Origin: Flavobacterium xueshanense
GTDB lineage: Bacteria; Bacteroidota; Bacteroidia; Flavobacteriales; Flavobacteriaceae
Assembly: GCF_900112975.1 (NCBI RefSeq)
Contig: NZ_FONQ01000023.1
Coordinates: 1 to 36,079 of the forward strand
Direction of reading: 5' to 3'
Length of the DNA: 36,079 bases
Below the pieces are notes generated by a model. The model had not been told where the DNA came from. It saw only the letters and a list, made by a program, of their open reading frames with translations, and did no database searches. Within the stretch, counting starts at the first letter, position 1. Each line of letters starts with the position of its first letter. The position numbers were made by a program, and so were the translations under genes. This document shows, in pieces, positions 25,122 through 33,905 of the stretch.

Positions 25122-25129
25122 CAAATTTA
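25122..25129 (-). promoter_or_regulatory. -7 box of the OstA-like gene
   Basis: TAAATTTG on the minus strand fits TAnnTTTG and lies 16 bp before the TTG start. No -33 TTTG is apparent at the usual distance. The 250 bp up to 25355 hold no other recognised element. Confidence 0.45.
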
Positions 25130-25382
25130 TGAAAAAGGAAACAATCCTTATCCATATTAAGATTTATTTATAATTAGTCAAAACGGTAGTTGAAGCTATC
25201 ATTTTTGCTTTTGAAAGTTATCAACAAATGCTGTAACTCCTTCGTTGTAGTTTATCCCAATGAGTATCGAATTATTTAATTTCAAACGATACCGACTTCT
25301 TTTATTCAAAAAATGTTAAATTTAAAAATTGATATTTAATTTGCTGTAAAAAGAATTGAAAGCAGCACAAATAATTAATAGG

Positions 25383-27248
25383 ATGAAAAAAATAACTATT
25401 GTTGCGGGGATAAGCGCAGTGCTTTTGACAACAGCGTGTAAAACAAAAGATTTAAAAATGAATATAGAACAGCAAGATTCAGACTCTAATAAAAAAGAAG
25501 TTGTATATCAGGTTTTTACCCGATTATTTGGGAATCAAAACACTACTAACAAGCCTTGGGGAACCATTGAAGAAAATGGAGTAGGGAAGTTCAACGATTT
25601 TACAAATACGGCCTTAAAGGAAATAAAGGATTTGGGAGTTACTTATATTTGGTACACCGGTGTTCCGCATCATGCTTTGATACGGGATTATTCAGTTATT
25701 GGTATTACCAATGATGACCCGGAAGTAGTCAAAGGTCGCGCCGGTTCTCCTTATGCCGTAAAAGATTATTACAATGTAAACCCCGATTTAGCCGTAAACC
25801 CTGCTAATCGGTTACAAGAATTTGAAGCTTTGATTGCACGAACACACAAGGCGGGATTAAAGTTGATTATTGATATTGTTCCCAATCACATTGCCCGAAA
25901 GTACGAGGGAAAAAGCAATCCGGTTGGCGTTAGAGATTTTGGTGCTGATGATGACACAACTGTTGAATACAAAAGAGATAATAACTTCTATTATATTCCA
26001 AATACACGATTTGAAATACCCGATACGGATCGACCATTAAATGGAGAAAAGAATCCGTTAGTAGATGGTAAGTTTGAAGAGAGTCCAGCAAAATGGACTG
26101 GTAATGGTTCCCGAATGGCAAAACCAGACCGTAACGATTGGTATGAAACCATAAAAGTAAATTACGGAATTCGTCCGGATGGTTCCAAAGATTTTCCAGA
26201 ACTTCCTGCTGGTTTTGATACCAAATCTTATCAGGAACATTTCGATTTTTGGAAAGGAAAAGACGTCCCGAATTCGTGGGACAAATTTAAAGACATTGCT
26301 TTGTATTGGAGTGCAAAAGGGGTTGATGGTTTTAGATTTGACATGGCCGAAATGGTGCCCTATGAATTTTGGAGTTATATGAATTCAGCCATTAAAGTAA
26401 ATAATCCGGATGCTTTTTTATTAGCCGAAGTCTACAATCCTAAAGAATACAGGAATTACATCCATTTAGGTAAAATGGATTATTTGTATGATAAAGTGGA
26501 AACGTATGATAAATTGAAAGATATCATTCAAGGAAAAGCATTGCCTGATGGATTATCAGAAATACAAAACGGAATGGCAGATATTGAACATCACATGTTA
26601 CATTTTCTCGACAATCATGATGAACAGCGTTTAGCCAGTGTGGAATTTGCGGGAACGCCACGAAAAGGAAAGCCTTTGATGGTGGTTTCTGCGACTGTAA
26701 GCTCTTCGCCTACAATGGTTTATTTTGGACAGGAAGTAGGAGAAGCAGGAAATGAAAATGCAGGATTTGGAACTCATTCCCGAACGTCAATTTTTGATTA
26801 TATTGGAGTTCCGAATCACCAACGCTGGATGAACGGAGGAAAATTTGATGGCGGTCAATTAACACAAGATGAAAAAGAGTTGCGTGATTTTTATAAAAAA
26901 TTGCTGAATTTCTCTTTGAATAGTTCGGCTTTAATGGGGAAATACCAAGAAATTCAAACGGTGAATCGCCAAACAACACAAGGATATGATTCGGGAATTT
27001 ATGCATTCACACGCTGGTCTGATACTCAAAAACTAATAGTTATCACCAATTTTTCCTGGCTAACTGCCAGCAATTTTGAATTAAAAATCCCTTCTGATAT
27101 CATTCAAAAATGGAATTTGAAAGACGGAAATTATACATTAACCGACCAATTATACAATAAAAGTTCTGTCCAGTTACAGGTTGTGAATGGTGAAGGAAAA
27201 GCACAAATTACAATTGCACCTTCGGAATCATTTATTTATCAATTATAA
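25383..27248 (+). CDS. GH13 alpha-amylase family glycosidase, secreted lipoprotein
   Basis: A 621-residue enzyme acting on alpha-glucans outside the cytoplasm. The type II signal peptide MKKITIVAGISAVLLTTAC ends in a lipobox with Cys19. All GH13 regions are visible: region I DIVPNH (Asp164 to His169), region II GFRFD with the catalytic nucleophile Asp320, region III AEVYN with the acid/base Glu349, and region IV DNHD with Asp413. A beta-sandwich-like C-terminal domain follows. The frame opens at a TTG (25356), but the ATG at 25383 gives the perfect lipoprotein signal and is chosen. No SusCD pair, sensor or other sugar gene lies nearby, so it stands alone. It ends at a bidirectional terminator. 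Confidence 0.92.
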   Translation: MKKITIVAGISAVLLTTACKTKDLKMNIEQQDSDSNKKEVVYQVFTRLFGNQNTTNKPWGTIEENGVGKFNDFTNTALKEIKDLGVTYIWYTGVPHHALIRDYSVIGITNDDPEVVKGRAGSPYAVKDYYNVNPDLAVNPANRLQEFEALIARTHKAGLKLIIDIVPNHIARKYEGKSNPVGVRDFGADDDTTVEYKRDNNFYYIPNTRFEIPDTDRPLNGEKNPLVDGKFEESPAKWTGNGSRMAKPDRNDWYETIKVNYGIRPDGSKDFPELPAGFDTKSYQEHFDFWKGKDVPNSWDKFKDIALYWSAKGVDGFRFDMAEMVPYEFWSYMNSAIKVNNPDAFLLAEVYNPKEYRNYIHLGKMDYLYDKVETYDKLKDIIQGKALPDGLSEIQNGMADIEHHMLHFLDNHDEQRLASVEFAGTPRKGKPLMVVSATVSSSPTMVYFGQEVGEAGNENAGFGTHSRTSIFDYIGVPNHQRWMNGGKFDGGQLTQDEKELRDFYKKLLNFSLNSSALMGKYQEIQTVNRQTTQGYDSGIYAFTRWSDTQKLIVITNFSWLTASNFELKIPSDIIQKWNLKDGNYTLTDQLYNKSSVQLQVVNGEGKAQITIAPSESFIYQL

Positions 27249-27280
27249 AAAAGAGATTTTTTGTACTGACAAAAAGATAA

Positions 27281-27318
27281 AAAAAATGCTGATATAAATT
27301 TACATCAGCATTTTTTTA
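27281..27318. terminator. Bidirectional terminator between GH13 and SOD genes
   Basis: AAAAAAATGCTGAT (27281-27294) pairs with ATCAGCATTTTTTT (27305-27318) around a 10-base loop. The A- and T-runs fit both converging transcripts. Confidence 0.88.
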
Positions 27319-27334
27319 TTATTTAAACCGAAGG

Positions 27335-28108
27335 CTATTTCGTTACAGCGGCATCGTAATTCTCCTGAACTTTTCTCCAGTTGATTATGTTAAAAAAACC
27401 ATCGATATAATTTTTTCTTCTGTATTGATAATCTAAGTAATAAGCGTGCTCCCAAACATCTAAACCTAATATTGGTGTTCCGGGAACAAGTGCATTTCGC
27501 ATCAAAGGATTGTCTTGATTTGATGTATTAGTTACCTGAAGTTTTCCAGTTTTGTCTACTATAAGCCAAGCCCAACCTGAACCAAATTGTTTCGTTGCCT
27601 CGTCTTTAAACAATGAAGTAAAGTTTTCAAAGGAACCAAAATCTCTGGTTATTGCATCAGCCAATGCATTTGTTGGTTCACCTCCAGCTTTTGGAGCCAT
27701 ACATTTCCAGTACAATGAATGATTGTAAAAACCGCCAGCATTGTTACGAAGAGCAGCATCATTAGGATCTAATTGTGCCAAGACTTCCTCTATCGTCAGA
27801 TTTTCTAATGGTGTTCCTAATACGGCTTTGTTCAAATTGTTTGTATAAGTCAGATAATGCTTGGAATAATGCATTTCTAAAGTGGTAGATGATATACTTG
27901 GTGCCAATGCATCGTAAGCATACGGTAACTTATCCAGTTGAAATGATCCTTCTTCAGCTTTTACATCATCAGGTGATCCCAAAGTAGGTTGTTGTTCCGT
28001 TGTGGATGGTAATGGTACTTCGACTACCTCTATTAATTTTTTATCGTTGCAGGATTGTAAAATCGTAAAGAGAAATAAAAAGGGACTTAAAAAATATAAT
28101 TTTTTCAT
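27335..28108 (-). CDS. Fe/Mn superoxide dismutase with lipoprotein signal
   Basis: Converts superoxide to O2 and H2O2. The 257 residues include a lipobox signal peptide MKKLYFLSPFLFLFTILQSC (Cys20), so the enzyme is exported and lipid-anchored, not cytoplasmic. After a ~35-residue linker comes the standard SodA/SodB domain, which starts at about residue 56 (FQLDKLPYAYDALAPSISSTTLEMHYSKHY). Metal ligands are His80 (equivalent to SodB His26), a second His in NHSLYWK, and Asp and His in LDVWEHAYYLDY. Whether Fe or Mn is preferred cannot be told. It is last in the tight operon, 7 bp after the acyl-CoA-binding protein gene, and converges on the GH13 gene. Confidence 0.93.
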   Translation of the reverse strand: MKKLYFLSPFLFLFTILQSCNDKKLIEVVEVPLPSTTEQQPTLGSPDDVKAEEGSFQLDKLPYAYDALAPSISSTTLEMHYSKHYLTYTNNLNKAVLGTPLENLTIEEVLAQLDPNDAALRNNAGGFYNHSLYWKCMAPKAGGEPTNALADAITRDFGSFENFTSLFKDEATKQFGSGWAWLIVDKTGKLQVTNTSNQDNPLMRNALVPGTPILGLDVWEHAYYLDYQYRRKNYIDGFFNIINWRKVQENYDAAVTK

Positions 28109-28115
28109 GAGTTGA

Positions 28116-28385
28116 CTATTTTTTCAATAAAGAATCAATTATTTCGATGTATTGTTGTTTAGCCTCATCTGCGGTTAAATGGCTTATTTGCATCCACGCA
28201 TTAGTTTTAAACGCATCTCTTAAATGGTAATAAGAAAGTTGTTTAAGATCTAAAGTTCCCAAAGTTGATTGTTTGTAAAAAGCATAAAGTCGCAATTGCA
28301 CATCTTGAGGTAAAGATGCTTGCGTCATCTCAGAGGCTATTTCAACCGCTTTTAGAAATCGGGTATTTAAATCTTTTTCAATCAT
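28116..28385 (-). CDS. Acyl-CoA-binding protein
   Basis: An 89-residue four-helix protein of the ACBP family, which binds long-chain acyl-CoA and buffers it. The motifs are LRLYAFYKQSTLG (residues ~31-43), matching the YxxYKQAT block, and DAFKTNAWMQISHLTADEAKQQYIEIID, matching the KxxAW block. The family is mainly eukaryotic but occurs in some bacteria, including Bacteroidota. The gene overlaps the psd stop by one base in a TAATG. Position next to psd and cdsA suggests a link to acyl-lipid supply. Confidence 0.9.
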   Translation of the reverse strand: MIEKDLNTRFLKAVEIASEMTQASLPQDVQLRLYAFYKQSTLGTLDLKQLSYYHLRDAFKTNAWMQISHLTADEAKQQYIEIIDSLLKK

Positions 28386-29038
28386 TACGCATTTGTCGCA
28401 ATTATTGTTTTCCCTCCAATTGCTTTTTGATTCAATACAAGATTTATTGGTGTACCCAGAGGTAAAAAAATATCAACTCTTGAACCAAATTTTATAAATC
28501 CAGCATCAGTTCCCTGAATTACCTGCATTCCTTCTTCCGCGTAATTTACAATTCTCCTTGCTAATGCACCGGCAATTTGACGGTATAACACTTCACCAAA
28601 AGTTTTGTTTTCGATTACAATAGTTGTTCTTTCGTTTTCTTCACTTGCTTTTGGATGCCAAGCCACCAAGAATTTCCCAGGATGGTATTTGCTGAATTTT
28701 ACGATTCCACTAAGTCCATAACGCGTTACATGTACGTTGATTGGCGACATGAAGATAGATATTTGCAAGCGCTTATCCTTAAAATATTCGCTTTCATATA
28801 CTTCTTCAATAACCACAACTTTTCCGTCAACAGGAGCCAGAATGTGATTTTCATTGATCGCAACAGTTCTTTTTGGATTTCTGAAAAATTGCAAGATGAT
28901 GATCAAAAGCAGCAACGCTGCTATTTGAATGGCCATTTTAAGCCAGTTGGTGTCTATGAAATTGTCAGACAATAAAAGGACAACAGCTGTGAAAATGGTG
29001 CCTAATAAAATAGATTGGGTTCCTTCTTTATGAAACAT
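28385..29038 (-). CDS. psd: Phosphatidylserine decarboxylase
   Basis: Makes phosphatidylethanolamine from phosphatidylserine at the inner membrane. The proenzyme cleaves itself to form its pyruvoyl group. The 217 residues match the short bacterial PSD class. Near the N-terminus are one or two hydrophobic segments (residues ~8-48), followed by NHILAPVDGKVVVIEE, the SPINVHVTRYGLSG motif, and the AGALARRIVNY stretch. The predicted self-cleavage site is between Gly185 and Ser186 in KFGSRVD. It overlaps cdsA by 11 bp and the acyl-CoA-binding protein gene by one base. Confidence 0.95.
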   Translation of the reverse strand: MFHKEGTQSILLGTIFTAVVLLLSDNFIDTNWLKMAIQIAALLLLIIILQFFRNPKRTVAINENHILAPVDGKVVVIEEVYESEYFKDKRLQISIFMSPINVHVTRYGLSGIVKFSKYHPGKFLVAWHPKASEENERTTIVIENKTFGEVLYRQIAGALARRIVNYAEEGMQVIQGTDAGFIKFGSRVDIFLPLGTPINLVLNQKAIGGKTIIATNA

Positions 29039-29918
29039 AGTTTAAAATTTGATAAAATAAAAATATAATCGGCGCTACAAATATAACACTATCTAAACGA
29101 TCTAGTATGCCTCCATGACCAGGCATTATGCTTCCGCTATCTTTTACGCCCGCAATACGCTTGAATTTGGATTCAATTAAGTCGCCTATCGTACCGGCAA
29201 TTCCAACAATTACGGCTATGGAAGTCCAGATGAGTATTGATTTTTCACTAAATTCAGGATTGGCTTTAATGTAATATTTGGATATTAAATACCCCGCTAA
29301 AACGGCAAAAAGTATTCCACCTAAAAACCCTTCGATAGTTTTTTTAGGCGATATTTTCTCAAATAATTTGGTTCGGCCTACAGATTTACCTACAATGTAC
29401 GCAAAAGTATCGTTAGTCCAGATTAAGATAAATAACCCAATTATGATTTTAGGATTATAATCATTTATTCCAAAAGAAATTTTTGTGATAAATACAAAAG
29501 GTAGAATGATGTAGCCTAACAAATACAAGTATTTTGATGAAGTACTTATTATTTGAATGTTATCATAAAATAAAAAAAGGATGCATTTTATGGAGACTAC
29601 CAAAGCAATTACCAATAAAATAAGATCTAACTGTTGTACGTTAATTGAAATTTCTAAATCAGTATTGAGAATATGATTTAAAGTGTCCGTAGTGATCGTG
29701 TTATAATGACTCACTAAAGTTATTACTGCGTACAAAGTTATGGCGAAAACAATTGGAAAAACTTTATGTATTTGAACTAAATTACAAAATTCATAAACTG
29801 TAATAATAAGAAATATACCAAAAAGGATAAAAAAGCTTTCAGTTGAATATAAAATTGAAGCAAGTAATAATATAATATAAACAGCTCCCGATATAGCTCG
29901 TTTTAAAGTTTCATTCAT
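29028..29918 (-). CDS. cdsA: Phosphatidate cytidylyltransferase
   Basis: Forms CDP-diacylglycerol from phosphatidate and CTP in the inner membrane, the branch point for phospholipids. The 296 residues contain about eight hydrophobic helices. The signature is at the C-terminus: SPKKTIEGFLGG, then IGDLIESKFKRIAGVKDSGSIMPGHGGILDRLDS, matching the CDP-diacylglycerol synthase pattern with its acidic catalytic residues. The 3' end overlaps psd by 11 bp, and the LUD gene ends 1 bp upstream of its start, so the genes form one transcript. Confidence 0.96.
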   Translation of the reverse strand: MNETLKRAISGAVYIILLLASILYSTESFFILFGIFLIITVYEFCNLVQIHKVFPIVFAITLYAVITLVSHYNTITTDTLNHILNTDLEISINVQQLDLILLVIALVVSIKCILFLFYDNIQIISTSSKYLYLLGYIILPFVFITKISFGINDYNPKIIIGLFILIWTNDTFAYIVGKSVGRTKLFEKISPKKTIEGFLGGILFAVLAGYLISKYYIKANPEFSEKSILIWTSIAVIVGIAGTIGDLIESKFKRIAGVKDSGSIMPGHGGILDRLDSVIFVAPIIFLFYQILNYVS

Positions 29919-29919
29919 T

Positions 29920-30522
29920 TTAAAGATCTTCTAAAAGCAGTAAATAAAGATTTTTGGCTGAACTTCCGTATTGTGTGAAGTCTTCTTCTTTGGCTTTCTC
30001 GAAATATTTTATTGTAGTAATGTTGGTAGGGTAATCTCTTTCGTATTTCTTTTTTATGGCACTTAATCCGTCACTTTTGGCGCCTAGGATTTGGCTTGTT
30101 TTAGCTAAAACAATAATGTTTGCTGGTAATTCGTTTGGTTTATGTTGTTTGATTTGTTTAGATGAAAATAAGATAGAACCTTCATCTGCAATTAAATTTT
30201 CACAACTAGCAAGTAGAAATTTTGGATTAGCCGGTCTGTCATACACAAGTTTATTGTCATCGAGCATACTAAAAAGATTAGGGTCATAACATAAAGCTGC
30301 ACTCTCAAAAAAGTCGTTTTCTTCTAATATATTTTCAAACTGTTCTTTTACTTCATTAGTATTTTCACAATACAGAAATTTACCTCCATTTTTTTTAAAA
30401 TTAAAGATAAATTGTTCATCTATAGAAGTTGCGTTTTCACCATCGGATTTACTAAATTCACTTTCTTTATCCTCCTCAGATGGCGGATTAATAGAACCAA
30501 AAATTTTTCTAAAAAGACTCAT
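29920..30522 (-). CDS. LUD domain protein (LutC/YkgG family)
   Basis: A 200-residue protein of the LUD family, whose better known members (LutB/LutC) act in L-lactate oxidation. The N-terminus is MSLFRKIFGSINPPSEED and the C-terminal part shows the core with the NIIVLAKTSQILGAKSDGLSAIK and YGSSAKNLYLLLLEDL stretches. No lutA/lutB partner is present. In Flavobacteria this single-gene form often precedes cdsA. Function is therefore unassigned. It is first in the operon, with a -7 box at 30562-30569. Confidence 0.85.
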   Translation of the reverse strand: MSLFRKIFGSINPPSEEDKESEFSKSDGENATSIDEQFIFNFKKNGGKFLYCENTNEVKEQFENILEENDFFESAALCYDPNLFSMLDDNKLVYDRPANPKFLLASCENLIADEGSILFSSKQIKQHKPNELPANIIVLAKTSQILGAKSDGLSAIKKKYERDYPTNITTIKYFEKAKEEDFTQYGSSAKNLYLLLLEDL

Positions 30523-30561
30523 ATTTCTGTAAACTGCTATAATTTGTTATTTGAAGACGTC

Positions 30562-30569
30562 CAAAGATA
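30562..30569 (-). promoter_or_regulatory. -7 box of the LUD-cdsA-psd operon
   Basis: TATCTTTG on the minus strand, directly after the T-run of the ftsH terminator. A TTTG at the correct -33 distance is not seen. The LUD ATG lies 40 bp downstream. Confidence 0.5.
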
Positions 30570-30610
30570 AAAAAATCTTAATTCAAAAGTAGTTTTTGAA
30601 TTAAGATTTT
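30570..30610 (-). terminator. Terminator of the rsfS-ftsH operon
   Basis: AAAATCTTAATTCAAAA (30572-30588) pairs perfectly over 17 bp with TTTTGAATTAAGATTTT (30594-30610) around a 5-base loop. A T-run continues on the minus strand. It is 29 bp past the ftsH stop and abuts the next promoter. Confidence 0.85.
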
Positions 30611-30638
30611 AAAAATAATTATATAATAATGTATTTTT

Positions 30639-32564
30639 CTAAGATACTACTTCTTCCAAATTTTTGTCAAAAGTTCTTTTTCCAAAAATAGCTTCTAAAT
30701 CATCCTTGAATATCACTTCTTTTTCAATTAAGATATTTGCCAGTTGATTCAGTTTATCTTTGTTCTCTTCTAATATTTGAATGGCTCTTTGGTACTGGCT
30801 CTCAATAAGTAATGAAATTTCTTCATCAATAACTCTGGCTGTTTCCTCTGAATACGGTTTAGAAAAATTGTATTCACTTTGTCCGGTTGAATCATAATAG
30901 GTAACATTACCAATTTTTTCATTCAATCCGTAAATAGTTACCATTGCACGTGCTTGTTTGGTCACTTTTTCTAAATCACTCAAAGCACCAGTCGAAATTC
31001 TGTTAAAAGTTACTTTTTCAGCAGCTCTTCCACCCATTGTGGCACACATTTCGTCTAGCATTTGATCTGGACGAACAATTAATCGTTCTTCCGGTAAGTA
31101 CCAAGCAGCACCTAAGCTTTGACCTCTAGGAACAATAGTTACTTTGATTAACGGAGCAGCATGTTCCAGCATCCAACTTACAGTTGCGTGACCTGCTTCA
31201 TGTATTGCAATTGCTTTCTTTTCATCAGGTGTAACAATCTTATTTTTCTTTTCAAGACCACCAACAATTCTGTCTACAGCATCAAGAAAATCTTGTTTAT
31301 CTACGGCAGTTTTGTTGTTTCTGGCAGCTATCAACGCAGCTTCGTTACACACATTTGCAATGTCAGCACCGGAAAAACCTGGAGTCTGTTTGGCTAAAAA
31401 TTCAGTATCCAATCCTTCAATTTTTTTTAAAGGAGCAAGATGCACTTTAAAAATCTCAGCTCTTTCACGAATATCTGGTAAGTCTACAAAAATTTGTCTG
31501 TCAAAACGACCTGCACGCATTAAAGCTTTGTCTAAAACATCAGCTCTATTTGTTGCAGCCAAAACGATTACGTTAGAATTAGTTCCAAAACCGTCCATTT
31601 CTGTCAGTAATTGATTCAATGTATTTTCACGTTCGTCATTTCCGCCTGACATATTGCTTTTTCCTCTTGCTCTACCAACGGCGTCAATCTCGTCAATAAA
31701 AATAATTGCAGGAGATTTTTCTTTAGCTTGTTTAAACAAATCACGTACACGTGAAGCTCCAACACCAACAAACATTTCCACAAAATCAGAACCTGATAAA
31801 GAGAAAAATGGAACTTGAGCTTCGCCTGCTACGGCTTTTGCTAATAATGTTTTACCCGTTCCTGGAGGTCCCACTAGTAAAGCTCCTTTCGGGATTTTAC
31901 CACCCAGATTAGTATATTTTTCAGGATTTTTAAGGAATTCTACAATTTCTTGTATTTCTTCTTTTGCACCTTCTAAACCAGCTACATCTTTAAAAGTAGT
32001 TTTGATATCTGTTTTTTCATCAAAAAGTTTAGCTTTTGATTTTCCAATATTGAAAATTTGTCCCCCACCGCCAGCACCACCGCCAGACATTTTTCTCATA
32101 ATAAAGATCCAAACAGCGATAATGATTATGATCGGTAATAAGCTAATTAAAATATCCGACCAATTGTTTTTTGGTAAGAAATTAAAATCCTTTAATTTAC
32201 CTTCTGCAACTGCTTTTTCCAGCTTGTTTTGAAATATTTGATCGTTACCGATATCAAAGGTATAATGAGGTCCTTTATTAGGTCTGTCAAAAACATCTTT
32301 AGAAACTTTCTTGTGCGCAGCATCTTTCATAGCTGCAGCGTTTAGAAAAACTTCTGCTTCAGTTTTGTTGTAAACAATAACTTTTTCAATTTGTCCTTTT
32401 TCTAAATAGTCATTAAACTTTGATGAAGTCAATTGCCCCGGTTCATTTAGACTTGAACCATTCGTTATAAAACTTATAAATAAGAAAATTAATAATATTG
32501 CAGCATAAATCAGCCAAGGGCTTACTTTAAACTTATTCGGATTTGGATTATTTTCTTTAGCCAT
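30639..32564 (-). CDS. ftsH: ATP-dependent zinc metalloprotease FtsH
   Basis: Membrane-anchored AAA+ protease that degrades unassembled and regulatory proteins. The 641 residues have two N-terminal transmembrane segments (residues ~17-32 and ~140-157) with an extracytoplasmic domain between them. The AAA module has Walker A GPPGTGKT at 232-239, Walker [10 protein letters not shown] and the second region of homology [20 protein letters not shown]. The zinc site HEAGH is at 455-459, and a third ligand is expected in the following [13 protein letters not shown] region. The membrane linker GGGAGGGGQ is glycine-rich. It follows rsfS by 18 bp and ends at a strong hairpin. Confidence 0.97.
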   Translation of the reverse strand: MAKENNPNPNKFKVSPWLIYAAILLIFLFISFITNGSSLNEPGQLTSSKFNDYLEKGQIEKVIVYNKTEAEVFLNAAAMKDAAHKKVSKDVFDRPNKGPHYTFDIGNDQIFQNKLEKAVAEGKLKDFNFLPKNNWSDILISLLPIIIIIAVWIFIMRKMSGGGAGGGGQIFNIGKSKAKLFDEKTDIKTTFKDVAGLEGAKEEIQEIVEFLKNPEKYTNLGGKIPKGALLVGPPGTGKTLLAKAVAGEAQVPFFSLSGSDFVEMFVGVGASRVRDLFKQAKEKSPAIIFIDEIDAVGRARGKSNMSGGNDERENTLNQLLTEMDGFGTNSNVIVLAATNRADVLDKALMRAGRFDRQIFVDLPDIRERAEIFKVHLAPLKKIEGLDTEFLAKQTPGFSGADIANVCNEAALIAARNNKTAVDKQDFLDAVDRIVGGLEKKNKIVTPDEKKAIAIHEAGHATVSWMLEHAAPLIKVTIVPRGQSLGAAWYLPEERLIVRPDQMLDEMCATMGGRAAEKVTFNRISTGALSDLEKVTKQARAMVTIYGLNEKIGNVTYYDSTGQSEYNFSKPYSEETARVIDEEISLLIESQYQRAIQILEENKDKLNQLANILIEKEVIFKDDLEAIFGKRTFDKNLEEVVS

Positions 32565-32582
32565 TACTACGGATATATGTCT

Positions 32583-32954
32583 TTAGTATTTGTTTTCTAT
32601 GGTTGTTATTTTAGCATCGCCCCATAAACTTTCGATGTTGTAATATTCTCTAATATGTTTTTGAAAAACGTGAACTACAATATTCACATAATCCATCAAA
32701 ACCCATTCTGCATTGTCTGTTCCTTCAACATGCCAAGGCTTGTCTTTTAATTCTTTAGAAACTGTTTTTTGGATTGAGTTTACTATGGCGTTAACCTGCG
32801 TATTTGAATTTCCATTGCAAATAATAAAATAGTCGCAAACTGCGGTGTCTATTTCTCTTAAATCAAGGATAGTGATATCATTTCCTTTTACTTCTTCTAT
32901 TCCCTTAATGATGTTCGCTAACAGGTCGTCATTATTTATAGTCTTTTTCGCCAT
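32583..32954 (-). CDS. rsfS: Ribosomal silencing factor RsfS
   Basis: A 123-residue protein that binds ribosomal protein L14 and blocks subunit joining when nutrients are short. Motifs are DITILDLREIDTAVCDYFIICNGNSNTQVNA and PWHVEGTDNAEWVLMDYVNIVVHVFQKHIREYYNIESLWGDA, which are those of the RsfS/Iojap family. It forms an operon with ftsH (18 bp) and is divergent from birA. TAACTTTA upstream on the minus strand is a near -7 box. Confidence 0.95.
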   Translation of the reverse strand: MAKKTINNDDLLANIIKGIEEVKGNDITILDLREIDTAVCDYFIICNGNSNTQVNAIVNSIQKTVSKELKDKPWHVEGTDNAEWVLMDYVNIVVHVFQKHIREYYNIESLWGDAKITTIENKY

Positions 32955-32972
32955 GAATTATTTTTATATAAG

Positions 32973-33006
32973 TTTGTAAAGTTACCATTTTTTGTGATTA
33001 TTTTTG
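32973..33006 (+). promoter_or_regulatory. Promoter of birA
   Basis: TTTG (32973-32976), then 22 bp, then TATTTTTG (32999-33006), close to the Bacteroidota -33/-7 pattern but with spacing at the long end. The birA ATG follows 43 bp later. Confidence 0.5.
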
Positions 33007-33049
33007 AACCTTAACACAATATTAAATTCTGTTTCACAAAAAAACACAT

Positions 33050-33778
33050 ATGAAAGTAATCAAACTCGATGCCATAGATTCAACAAATGATTTCCTTAAA
33101 GGGCTATCGAGCAAACAAGAGCTTGAAAACTTCACGGTTGTTACAGCTGAAACTCAAACGAAAGGCAAAGGTCAAATGGGTGCTGTATGGGCTTCTGAGC
33201 CAAGTAAAAACTTAATAATGAGTATTTTGGTTAAGGATTTTTTATCCGATATTTGTCAGATTTTCGATCTGAATATAGCCGTTTCACTTGCGGTAATTAA
33301 GGTTTTAGAATCCAGCATGATTCCCAATCTAAGTATTAAATGGCCTAACGACATAATGTCATATAATAAAAAAATAGGTGGCATTTTGATAGAAAACAGT
33401 ATCAAAAGTGACGGAACTATTATCTCCATTGTTGGTTTAGGACTCAATGTGAATCAAACTAATTTTGAAAACTTACCAAAAGCCTCTTCTTTGACTGTTA
33501 TTTGTGGCAATGAATTCGATAAAGAAGCGCTTCTTCTTTCAATTAGAACTGCGATAAAAAAAAATATAGCTTTATGGCAGCAACATCCAATTATTTTATG
33601 GGATCAATACACTAATAATTTGTACAAAAAAGGATTACCAGTGGCTTTTTCGGATCAAAATGACAATAATTTTATGGGAATAATTCAAGGTGTTTCTGCT
33701 ATTGGTAAACTCGAAGTTCTTCTCGAAGATGATAATATTTCAGAATTTGACATTAAGGAAATTCAAATGTTGTACTAG
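33050..33778 (+). CDS. birA: Biotin--[acetyl-CoA-carboxylase] ligase
   Basis: Joins biotin to the biotin carboxyl carrier protein through biotinyl-AMP in the cytoplasm. The 242 residues begin at the catalytic core (MKVIKLDAIDSTNDFL), so the protein lacks the N-terminal DNA-binding domain of E. coli BirA and acts as an enzyme only. The biotinyl-AMP loop is KGKGQMG (residues 38-44, GRGRxGR in E. coli). KWPND with KIGGILIEN matches the biotin-binding and catalytic-lysine region, followed by the VGLGLNVN motif. The short C-terminal SH3-like domain is present. Its divergent placement next to rsfS-ftsH recurs in Flavobacteria. Confidence 0.95.
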   Translation: MKVIKLDAIDSTNDFLKGLSSKQELENFTVVTAETQTKGKGQMGAVWASEPSKNLIMSILVKDFLSDICQIFDLNIAVSLAVIKVLESSMIPNLSIKWPNDIMSYNKKIGGILIENSIKSDGTIISIVGLGLNVNQTNFENLPKASSLTVICGNEFDKEALLLSIRTAIKKNIALWQQHPIILWDQYTNNLYKKGLPVAFSDQNDNNFMGIIQGVSAIGKLEVLLEDDNISEFDIKEIQMLY

Positions 33779-33873
33779 GCGCTAAATTACAATTCAATAA
33801 AAAACTGTAAGAGCATAGAAAAAGCCTCCAAAATTTTATAAATTTAGAATTAATTTTAACATTAAAAAGAAAG

Positions 33874-33905
33874 CCGTCTCAAAACATAATTTGAGAAGGT
33901 TTTTA
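33874..33905 (+). terminator. Terminator-like hairpin after birA
   Basis: CCGTCTCAAA (33874-33883) and TTTGAGAAGG (33890-33899) pair with one mismatch around a 6-base loop. TTTTATTT follows. It lies about 95 bp past the birA stop. Confidence 0.65.
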
